Source: Candidatus Obscuribacterales bacterium
GTDB lineage: Bacteria > Cyanobacteriota > Vampirovibrionia > Obscuribacterales > Obscuribacteraceae
DNA length: 17,790 nt
Assembly: GCA_021732245.1 (NCBI GenBank)
Contig: JAKFVJ010000510.1
Coordinates: forward strand, 1 to 17,790
Direction of reading: 5' to 3'
The notes below the pieces were generated by a model. That model saw nothing but the letters and a program-made list of their open reading frames with translations, was not told where the DNA came from and made no database searches. This document shows positions 6,006 through 12,434 of this stretch, in pieces; the first letter of the stretch is position 1; the number at the start of each line of letters is the position of its first letter. Position numbers and translations under genes: made by a program.

Positions 6006-7649
6006 GTGCTACCTGATATGTTCAGCATACGAAGCACCGAAGAAAGCATGCAGCAACCTACTATCCCTTCTTACGATCAACCGGTAAAAGCCGAAGTGAG
6101 ACGACGTGTATTAACCCACGCCGTTGAGTCATTAACCACTCAACGAGAGATAAGCGCGGTTGTTTCTCAAGACTCTTTTATGAAAATGTGGAATTACGCC
6201 ACAGGTTTTATTGACAAACATACTAAATCAAATACGCGCGAAAAGCTCCAACCTTTTTTGTCATATTGGCTTGAACTTCACCAGGCAAGGGTCGGAAAGA
6301 AACGCCCTTCCGAATTGAATGTTCTAATTCTCTGTGGTCCAAATCCTCTAAATGACTTCAATGAGTTGGTGAAACTTGGAGTGCCACCACATAATGTCTG
6401 GGCAATCGAGGGAGACAAGGAGTTATATGCCAATGCAATTAGTGAACTCGCGCAGATTAACTTTCCACTAAGAGTGCACTGTGGGTCGCTAAAAGAATTC
6501 TTTTCTATAGTTCCTCAACAGTTCGACATCGTTTACTTTGACGCTTGTGGACCCCTTGTTGGAGGGCAGCCAGCTACGCTTGACGTGATCAAGGAGCTAT
6601 TCCTCAATCAAAGGCTTGCACCTCTATCTGCATTAATAACCAATTTCTCGCAAGCAAATATGGACGGAAACAGCCTGGATACCTGGGCGCACAGAATTGC
6701 TTCCTGGTATGCACCCAGAGACGAGCAACCGGTGCCAGACAGTGAGGACGCCCTAGTTAGGCTTCACACTTATATGGCGGGCAAGGATCAAAAGTATTTA
6801 CCGCACATTCAAGCTAATTTGAATGAATACTACAGTCATTTCATTACTAGCTTCATTACAGAATTTGCTACGCTATTTTTGCCATGGTGGCGCGTAAATG
6901 CTCTCCCTGCAATGTCACGCCAGTTATTTGCTTCCAAAGGACTTGTAAGAAAGGCAATTGCGCACAGCCTGGACACACCCAATTTTGAAGCGGAAAACGC
7001 TTATGAGGTCCATGGAGACGCAACAATGTCAGTGGGTGATTATCCGCACCTCTGGACTTGCGAATTGACAAATCAACATATTGAAAATGACCCGTTCTCC
7101 AAATTCTTTCATTCAACCCCTCTACATGGAGTGTCTCTTGCTAATTCAATTAGAAGTATTTCGTTGGTGCGAGACATATATAACAATCTCGATAGCCACA
7201 AGGCTTGCAGCGATCAATTCTTCAAAGTCCTTACAAAGTTCAAGTGGTTTGATTCAACAGGCAATTCTTGCGAACGCATGTTTTGCGACACTCCATTCCC
7301 TCACCTAATTGCCGATTTGTGTATTGGACAAATAGGATATCCCTATCATTCAAACGTTGAAAAGCTGAAAAGATACAAGTACACCGCCAAACAAACGCCA
7401 ATGTACTCAGACGTTTTTATCCTTGATCAAGCTAGGTATTTGTATGACCTAGTGCCTGCTCTGCCATTCTTGGACAAAGAATTGGACATCCAGGATCAGC
7501 TTGTTATGCGTGTTTGCATGGATATTATTTGCAGGCATGCCTATAATTCATGCGCAAGTATATTTTACGGCTGTGCCCTGGCAGATTTTTTTGGTGGTGA
7601 AGGCTTTACGATTCCTAAGTTTATGGAACGTGAAACTATTGAAGTGTAA
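6006..7649 (+). CDS. Large protein with class I methyltransferase-like core, function unknown
   Basis: The protein has 547 aa with a single recognisable region, residues about 103-215, built like a class I SAM-dependent methyltransferase. It shows strand-turn LNVLILCGPNPLNDFNEL (motif I-like, without the canonical GxGxG), an acidic strand end VWAIEGDKELY (motif II-like), CGSLKEFF, then QFDIVYFDAC (motif IV-like) and ALITNFSQ. The remaining 330 residues are helical and aromatic, with no known family, and may recognise the substrate. The nominal start is GTG 6006. ATG 6018 and ATG 6048 are also in frame and none has a good SD, so the N-terminus is uncertain. It diverges from the Panacea pair and could modify RNA, DNA or a small molecule. 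Without catalytic proof, an inactive Rossmann-fold binder is possible. Confidence 0.55.
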   Translation: MLPDMFSIRSTEESMQQPTIPSYDQPVKAEVRRRVLTHAVESLTTQREISAVVSQDSFMKMWNYATGFIDKHTKSNTREKLQPFLSYWLELHQARVGKKRPSELNVLILCGPNPLNDFNELVKLGVPPHNVWAIEGDKELYANAISELAQINFPLRVHCGSLKEFFSIVPQQFDIVYFDACGPLVGGQPATLDVIKELFLNQRLAPLSALITNFSQANMDGNSLDTWAHRIASWYAPRDEQPVPDSEDALVRLHTYMAGKDQKYLPHIQANLNEYYSHFITSFITEFATLFLPWWRVNALPAMSRQLFASKGLVRKAIAHSLDTPNFEAENAYEVHGDATMSVGDYPHLWTCELTNQHIENDPFSKFFHSTPLHGVSLANSIRSISLVRDIYNNLDSHKACSDQFFKVLTKFKWFDSTGNSCERMFCDTPFPHLIADLCIGQIGYPYHSNVEKLKRYKYTAKQTPMYSDVFILDQARYLYDLVPALPFLDKELDIQDQLVMRVCMDIICRHAYNSCASIFYGCALADFFGGEGFTIPKFMERETIEV

Positions 7650-7780
7650 CTTCATATATCCACTGCAAGCATATACACCTATACCCACGTACACCCAAAC
7701 AATTAATGTAAACAAAGATGGATACAGAGACATCCTAATCGATTCACTTGAGGAAGATAATAAAGGGGGGTGGTTCTGCA

Positions 7781-8881
7781 ATGGTTAAGCTCTGGTTACC
7801 TGTGAGAATAATTACTCTGCTCGGCATAGTTGCCGTTTGCGCGTACTCGTTTACTGTCCCAAGTTCTTCTTGGGCAAATGAAGCACTGAAGAAAAATGTA
7901 AAGCCCACTGTTTCGCAAACTAGTGAAGACATGCGAAGCCTTTGGAACAAAGCAAGTCAGGCAGCTGCACGCGGGCAACAGAAAGAGTGTGCCACTTTTT
8001 TTGAATTGGCGCTCAAGGCATGCCCGCCGGCAGACAAGTCTAACTTATGTACATTGCACAAAAATCTCGGTCTTACGTATGCTGAAAGGCGAGAATTTCA
8101 ATTATCACTAAATCACTATCAAGAAGCATACTTCTTGGACGACCAGGATCCAGAAAGCATTTACAACATCGCGGCATCTAACCTGAACCTAGGGAAACTT
8201 GGCTTGGCCCTTCAGTGGTACAACAAGTATTTGCAGGACTTCCCTGCGGGGAAAGATTCTGCAAGAGCAAGGCAGATGGTAGCAACATTGAGTGATGCTC
8301 AACAGAGTAAAGAAGCTCAGTCCACCGATTATCTGGATGAATCAGATCAGAATACGCTTGCGCGATGGCAAGCGAACAAAATGCCAATACATGTCTACAT
8401 TGAGCCGGGAGACAAAATACCAGGCTATCGTAAGGAGTTACGCCAGTTTATTTCAGACGCCTTCAATGCTTGGGCAGCGGCCTCGGGTGGAGCTGTCGCA
8501 TGGCAACTAGTTGACCGTCCCATAGAGGACGGAATCAATGTCCAGTGGGTTCAAAATCCCGAGGAGTTATCAAACTTTCAGGCGCCAGGACGTTCGGCAA
8601 CTGGAATGGAACAAGGACATGCAAAGACAGAAACCGAATATATTGGCGGCAAGTTATACATATTTCGATGCAACGTCCAAATTGCAACCTATAAAGAAGG
8701 TACAGTCATGCCTAATGAAACAATAAAGGCAACCTGCTTCCACGAAATTGGTCATGCGCTTGGAATAAGCGGACACTCTACAAACATCAATGACACCATG
8801 AACAGCTATTGTCCGAGCACAGGACTTAGCAACCGCGATAAAGCTACCATAAAACGTCTATATCAGTCGCCTGGTAATTGA
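7781..8881 (+). CDS. Secreted TPR protein with matrixin-type zinc metallopeptidase domain
   Basis: The start at ATG 7781 (366 aa) gives a proper signal peptide (MVKLWLPVRIITLLGIVAV to about SWA), with an AAGGGGGG site about 10 nt upstream. A TTG at 7748 is only a longer in-frame option. Residues about 50-165 form three TPR-like helical hairpins (LHKNLGLTYAERREF, SIYNIAASNLNLGKL and others), a protein-binding scaffold. The C-terminal 180 residues carry the metzincin site HEIGHALGISGH (H321, E322, H325, H332) and a Met-turn in DTMNSY, as in matrixins. It is therefore expected to be an exported endopeptidase. It ends one base before the convergent small gene. It looks like a host-type accessory gene within the island, and its target is unknown. 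Confidence 0.85.
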   Translation: MVKLWLPVRIITLLGIVAVCAYSFTVPSSSWANEALKKNVKPTVSQTSEDMRSLWNKASQAAARGQQKECATFFELALKACPPADKSNLCTLHKNLGLTYAERREFQLSLNHYQEAYFLDDQDPESIYNIAASNLNLGKLGLALQWYNKYLQDFPAGKDSARARQMVATLSDAQQSKEAQSTDYLDESDQNTLARWQANKMPIHVYIEPGDKIPGYRKELRQFISDAFNAWAAASGGAVAWQLVDRPIEDGINVQWVQNPEELSNFQAPGRSATGMEQGHAKTETEYIGGKLYIFRCNVQIATYKEGTVMPNETIKATCFHEIGHALGISGHSTNINDTMNSYCPSTGLSNRDKATIKRLYQSPGN

Positions 8882-8882
8882 T

Positions 8883-9128
8883 TCAATTGTTGCTCGTAAT
8901 AAGTGGCAAGTGCTTTATCCAGTCAGCGCCTAGCGATTGGATGAGAGCGTGAGCGTCAATCACGTCGTCACCTGTTATCGGTGGTGTCAGAGCGCTGTTT
9001 GCCGGATAGGCGTAGCTCAGTATGGCATCAACTGCTCTCTGCATTCGTTGGCGAGTAATCTCTATCAATTCAGGATTGCGCTTAATTTCCTCTTCGGTAA
9101 GTTCAAACCAATATTTCTTTCTTGGCAT
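8883..9128 (-). CDS. Small protein downstream of the tandem recombinase
   Basis: The 81-aa protein is preceded by GAGGTG about 7 nt from the ATG, and this SD lies just before and in the end of the recombinase gene. The two genes are separated by only 9 bp and are probably translated from one mRNA. The N-terminal half is charged and helical (KKYWFELTEEEIKRNPELIEITRQRM). The rest contains ITGDDVIDAHALIQSLGADW. No family is recognised. Its small size and coupling to a recombinase would fit a recombination directionality factor or other accessory partner, but the sequence has no clear winged helix, so this is a guess. Confidence 0.55.
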   Translation of the reverse strand: MPRKKYWFELTEEEIKRNPELIEITRQRMQRAVDAILSYAYPANSALTPPITGDDVIDAHALIQSLGADWIKHLPLITSNN

Positions 9129-9137
9129 ACTTGCACC

Positions 9138-11138
9138 TCACTGGCGAAACTTCTCACGATAGTCATCAATTTTCAAAACGTCTTGATCATCTTCAGATTG
9201 TTGTGTCTTCTCTGACTGTTGTAGGCGCTCAGCTACAGCGGCGGCAAACATTTCAGCTACTGCCGCAAGTTGTTCAGTATCCATTCCGGCGGTTTTTGAT
9301 AGCTGATCAGCCGATTTGGCTGATCCTTGAAAGGCTTGCGAAGCAATTTTCATTGCTTCCCTGACTGGCTCTATATCCAATCGCGCATAAATTTGTGTCG
9401 CGCTTGGATTAGAGTGTCCAAGTGTTTTACTAATAATTGGCAAGCTCGCCCCTGTTTTTGCTTGCCAGCTACCCATAGTCCGGCGCAGATCATGTCTTCG
9501 TAGATCAGTCAGTCCGGCTATATCTATAAGCCGTTTCCAATGCCGATATGGATTAATTATGTGTCCTGATTTGCCACGGCTGTGACCAGGGAATACCCAA
9601 ACGGGATCTTTGCCACGTTGTAATTCGAGTGCTTCCAATACCTGTGGTAACAATGGTATTACGTGAGGCTTGCCATTTTTTGTCATTGGTATTCGCCAAG
9701 CATTTGTTTCAAAATCAATATCTTGCCATTGCATGGATTCAACATTGGCAGCTCTTGCCGCTGTAAATCTAAGCACTTGGACAAATGCTCTAAAAGTAGT
9801 GTTTTCATAATTATCCAAAGCTTCTTCAAGGCGTGCATTCTCTTCGCGTGATAAGAACCTGTCACGACTTTGGGTCTTGAAACGGTCAACTGGCAAACCC
9901 GGATTGCGCATATCGATCAACTGCCAGCGTATTGCTCGGTTGTATACAGCTCTGAGTATTTCTAGTGCACGATTTGCAGTTGTATTACTGGCATTTTCCC
10001 CAATGTAACAGTGCCATTGCAAAACGTCGGAAGTGGTTATCTCGCCTACCGGACGATCTGCAAAACATTTGAACCAGCGCCTAAAGTAACCCTTTATAGT
10101 TTTTGCTGTTTTAGATTTATTACCATGGTGTTGCATGTAATAGTCAAACAATTGCCCGAATAGTGGCGAGCTAAAGTCTTCAGAGAACGGACTTAAAATT
10201 AGCGGTGGTGGAATCGCTGGACGTATAACCGGCTTTGAGACTGCGTCATTGACGGATTCACGCCATTTCTTCTTTGCCTTCCGTTCTACTGCTTGCTGTG
10301 CTGCAAATTGTCTTGCAGTGAGTCGTCCCACGGAAGTGTTACACTCTGGCGGATCGTAATACAGAGTCATTGCATTGCGAGCGGGTTCAGGATTTAGCTT
10401 TGTGTTGCGAAGGTCATTTAAGCGAAAATCGTAGATACCAGATAACTTCAATAATTTGTACCAAGACTTGTCCGTGACTTCCAAATGTCCACTCTTGCTT
10501 TTGGTTGAGAATACCCACTGGTTGTTCGATTGGCGTTTTCGTTGCTTGAGTATCTCGACTACTTCTGGTAAAAGGAAAACTGTCCTGGGCTTGCCCTTCC
10601 TTTGCTGAATAAACCACAGTCCTCTATCCAAATCGATTGTGTCCCATTGCATCTGAATAACATAGGATCTCAGTTCGCTGGTAAACATGCAGACTAAAAT
10701 GAAGTCTCTAATCAACTCATTCCTGAGTAATGATAGAGCCTGAAAAAACCTCATTAGCTCTTCCGGGTTAAGCATTCTGCAACGGTCATCCACTTGCAAC
10801 CTGGTAAGTGCCTGCACCGGATTGTAGTTAGGAATCACATTGAGTCTGATGCTGTGATTGTATGCTGCGCCTAGCAGCGCAACTATCCTGTTGGTGGTTT
10901 TTGGTGTGAACTTAGCCGACAGTTCCGTTTGAAGACTTTGTAGGTCTTTAAGGGTAAGACTTGTAGCTTCCTTGTCGCAAATGGTTGAGTAATAAAGTTT
11001 TGCCACACGTTCAAGCTCTCGCCGTGTGGACAAATTAGCTTTTGCGTAACCAATGTAGCTATTCAGAATGTGTCTGACGGTTACATCAGAACTCGATCCC
11101 GTGAGCAGCCCATTAGACTGCGCTGAATTTGTCCTCAC
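9138..11138 (-). CDS. Tandem tyrosine recombinase: degenerate N-terminal copy fused to an intact C-terminal copy
   Basis: GTG 11138 (666 aa) is chosen because a GGGAGG site lies 7 nt upstream. The longer frame to TTG 11210 adds a hydrophobic leader that overlaps this SD and is unlikely. Residues about 17-270 and 325-600 are two homologous units, each a SAM-like core-binding domain plus catalytic domain. The second unit has all catalytic residues: R462, K487, H549, R552, H575 and Y584 (in TAARAA, TKNGKP, HDLRRT, LGHS and TQIYARL). The first has Leu for the Arg (FTSELRS), Arg for the Lys (QQRKGKP) and Asn for His in NDLRNT. It lacks the LGH segment, though AMTLYYDPP retains a Tyr. A C-terminal Gln/Glu-rich helix follows. 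Such a fused pair could act as a pre-formed heterodimer, which is inferred. Confidence 0.85.
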   Translation of the reverse strand: MRTNSAQSNGLLTGSSSDVTVRHILNSYIGYAKANLSTRRELERVAKLYYSTICDKEATSLTLKDLQSLQTELSAKFTPKTTNRIVALLGAAYNHSIRLNVIPNYNPVQALTRLQVDDRCRMLNPEELMRFFQALSLLRNELIRDFILVCMFTSELRSYVIQMQWDTIDLDRGLWFIQQRKGKPRTVFLLPEVVEILKQRKRQSNNQWVFSTKSKSGHLEVTDKSWYKLLKLSGIYDFRLNDLRNTKLNPEPARNAMTLYYDPPECNTSVGRLTARQFAAQQAVERKAKKKWRESVNDAVSKPVIRPAIPPPLILSPFSEDFSSPLFGQLFDYYMQHHGNKSKTAKTIKGYFRRWFKCFADRPVGEITTSDVLQWHCYIGENASNTTANRALEILRAVYNRAIRWQLIDMRNPGLPVDRFKTQSRDRFLSREENARLEEALDNYENTTFRAFVQVLRFTAARAANVESMQWQDIDFETNAWRIPMTKNGKPHVIPLLPQVLEALELQRGKDPVWVFPGHSRGKSGHIINPYRHWKRLIDIAGLTDLRRHDLRRTMGSWQAKTGASLPIISKTLGHSNPSATQIYARLDIEPVREAMKIASQAFQGSAKSADQLSKTAGMDTEQLAAVAEMFAAAVAERLQQSEKTQQSEDDQDVLKIDDYREKFRQ

Positions 11139-11263
11139 AATAAGACCTCCCTGCAAAATAAGTGCAGTGATTGAAACGAAGAAGACGACTAACGCTTTTT
11201 CTTCATTCAATCACGAGTCAAGAGTTGTGCATAGTGGTGGTACCACGCAAGAGAAGTTGTACG

Positions 11264-11416
11264 ATGGGTAGCACCGTAATGAACGAAAATGCTGAAAACG
11301 ATCTCTGGTGGCCAATTTCGGGGATTTTTGCTGTAAGTGGAGATGCGACTTTTACGTCTGTTGCGGCGATCATCGGCGTAAAAAAGACGACAATTAATGT
11401 GCGTTACATGTGGTAA
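11264..11416 (+). CDS. Possible 50-aa HTH-like peptide
   Basis: This short plus-strand frame starts at ATG 11264, with AGAGAAG 7 nt upstream. A second ATG follows at 11279. The last 25 residues, DATFTSVAAIIGVKKTTINV then RYMW, have the spacing of a helix-turn-helix (helix SVAAIIG, turn GVKK, helix TTINVRYMW) and end abruptly. It diverges from the tandem recombinase gene, as small regulators often do. It may be a genuine micro-regulator, the N-terminal stump of a larger HTH gene, or chance. An antisense 105-codon frame has no SD and no recognisable content. Confidence 0.3.
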   Translation: MGSTVMNENAENDLWWPISGIFAVSGDATFTSVAAIIGVKKTTINVRYMW

Positions 11417-11468
11417 TGACGTGAAAAGACTAAACCCAAAGGCAAACTTTCTTCCGGCAAATCCAATT

Positions 11469-11500
11469 CTGTTTGTGACGAGTGGCTGTTTGTGATGAGT
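11469..11500 (+). repeat. Tandem 17-bp near-repeat
   Basis: CTGTTTGTGACGAGT (11469-11483) is repeated as CTGTTTGTGATGAGT (11486-11500), with one mismatch and a 17-bp period. It lies in the untranslated stretch between the tandem recombinase and the small genes at 11556, right next to a perfect palindrome at 11510. A recombinase or regulator binding site is plausible. Confidence 0.6.
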
Positions 11501-11509
11501 AACCGCAGG

Positions 11510-11525
11510 CATGACAGATGTCATG
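11510..11525. promoter_or_regulatory. Perfect 16-bp palindrome, operator-like
   Basis: CATGACA-GA-TGTCATG is a perfect inverted repeat with 7-bp arms and a 2-bp centre. It sits in a 417-bp stretch (11139-11555) lacking a certain gene, 10 bp downstream of the tandem 17-bp repeat. Its size is typical for a dimeric HTH repressor site or a recombination core. No long T-tract follows, so it does not look like a terminator. Confidence 0.5.
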
Positions 11526-11555
11526 GCGCTTCACGCATCACCGTAGGCAAGACCG

Positions 11556-11906
11556 TCATACGTCTCGATATCTCAAGCCTTCCGCCTTTATAGCTTCTAT
11601 CTTTGCGCATTCTCTGTCCCATTTTCGTCTCTCGCTAAACTTGAACAACGCATCACAGAACCATTGAAAAAGTTTCTTTGTCCAAGCTCGTTCTGGAACT
11701 TCCGGTACAACAACTGTGTACTCTTGTCCTGCTCGCCAAACTCTGAAAGCCTTCGCGGCTTTGAGAGTTTGTTGTACTAGCTTGTAGACTGCTTCTGGCA
11801 CATCCTGTCCTGGGTTGGTGCCATGAACCACATGGCAGGTAGTGCCGTTGTACTCAACGAAGAATCCATTCAACGGTTCAGGAAACCTTTCGTACTCGTA
11901 AACCAT
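11556..11906 (-). CDS. Small conserved-looking protein in the replication operon, unknown
   Basis: The true start is taken as ATG 11906 (116 aa) because GGAGG lies 7 nt upstream. The open frame runs to 12131, but that portion is an antisense-like shadow of the preceding gene and has no SD. The product (VYEYERFPEPLNGFFVEYNG, HVVHGTN, then an alpha-helical FRVWRAGQEYTVVVPEVP segment and a basic C-terminal helix KLFQWFCDALFKFSERRKW) looks like a compact alpha/beta protein. No family is recognised. It is the last gene of the run AlpA-small-small-primase-small-small, so it is probably co-transcribed with replication functions. Confidence 0.5.
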   Translation of the reverse strand: MVYEYERFPEPLNGFFVEYNGTTCHVVHGTNPGQDVPEAVYKLVQQTLKAAKAFRVWRAGQEYTVVVPEVPERAWTKKLFQWFCDALFKFSERRKWDRECAKIEAIKAEGLRYRDV

Positions 11907-11937
11907 GTTTTGTCCTCCAGGACTGATGACCATTAAG

Positions 11938-12306
11938 TTATTCAGCTTGTCGCAACAGATCAAGCCGATTGATATACACCTTGCATACTTGTGCTCGCTG
12001 CTGGTCAGTCCACGGGAGTGGGCGAAATTGATCCATAAGCACAAAGACATTTTCAATTGACTGGCATTGCTTAATACGTTCAATCCAAGCGTCCAATCCT
12101 TCGGACTTAACCGTTTGCGATACCAACACATCCTGGCTGGAAGATCCCTTGGCTATACCGGGCGTTATCTTTTCAACGTCGTTTTTCAAATCCTTCTCTG
12201 GGTGAATAAGGTGAATAAGGTGAATATGTGAACTGGCATCGGTTACATTTTCACCTTTTTCACCATATTCACCTGGGAGTGAAATTGAAAAATCCCTCCA
12301 ACCCAT
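11938..12306 (-). CDS. Small protein directly after the primase gene, carrying iterons in its coding sequence
   Basis: The 122-aa protein is read from ATG 12306, which overlaps the natural TAA of the primase reading frame by one base (TAATG), with AGAGG upstream. The N-terminal third encodes the repetitive strings GEYGEKGEN and HIHLIHLIH, which exist because the DNA there is an array of 9-bp iterons. The C-terminal half (GLDAWIERIKQCQSIENVF, then FRPLPWTDQQRAQV) resembles the small helical proteins that follow DUF3987 primases in phages and plasmids. A role with the primase is inferred from coupling alone. The low-complexity part may be tolerated passenger sequence for the DNA element. Confidence 0.6.
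   Translation of the reverse strand: MGWRDFSISLPGEYGEKGENVTDASSHIHLIHLIHPEKDLKNDVEKITPGIAKGSSSQDVLVSQTVKSEGLDAWIERIKQCQSIENVFVLMDQFRPLPWTDQQRAQVCKVYINRLDLLRQAE
12201..12273. repeat. Inverted array of 9-bp GGTGAA iterons (origin candidate, cluster 1)
   Basis: Three direct 9-mers, GGTGAATAA (12201), GGTGAATAA (12210) and GGTGAATAT (12219), are followed by a looser TGTGAACTG at 12227. Opposite-strand copies at exactly 9-bp steps then end in TTCACC at 12250-12255, 12259-12264 and 12268-12273. The two triplets face each other. Phage P4 alpha protein, a primase-helicase, binds GGTGAACAG iterons at its origin and crr. The similarity of motif and neighbouring enzyme is the basis for the origin call. 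The array lies inside a coding sequence. Confidence 0.65.
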
Positions 12307-12434
12307 TACAACGCGCCTCTTAGAATTACAGGATTAACGTAATAAACATAGGTCGGTTTTCTTGTGCTTAAGGAATGTTGCCCGCTTATGATGTGTCGCT
12401 CAATCAGCACATCGAGAGCTTTGACCAATCTCTA
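12306..12434 (-). pseudogene. Severed C-terminal end of the primase-helicase gene, after an in-frame TAG
   Basis: Beyond the TAG at 12432-12434 the same frame stays open for 41 codons to TAA at 12306-12308. These codons read as a winged-helix end (RLVKALDVLIERHIISGQ, then KPTYVYYVNPVIL), exactly what the DUF3987 C-terminus should look like after HRTGKFNKSKI. The TAA overlaps the next ATG, so the ancestral gene was 12306-14636 (776 codons plus stop). A single CAG-to-TAG change is the simplest cause. Readthrough, suppression or a base-call error are alternatives. TAG ends the AlpA, Panacea and secreted-Cys genes too, so wholesale reassignment is unlikely. Confidence 0.8.

Noticed and set aside
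11140..11210. N-terminal extension of the tandem recombinase to TTG 11210
   Set aside because: It yields a hydrophobic leader unlike recombinases. A strong GGGAGG site precedes GTG 11138 inside it.
11907..12131. Upstream part of the 191-codon frame at 11556-12131
   Set aside because: It lies in another frame over the 122-aa gene, with Cys/Trp-rich odd content and no SD. ATG 11906 has GGAGG.
12201..12273. CRISPR array
   Set aside because: Units are only 9 bp without spacers, they are inverted in the second half, and no cas genes are present.
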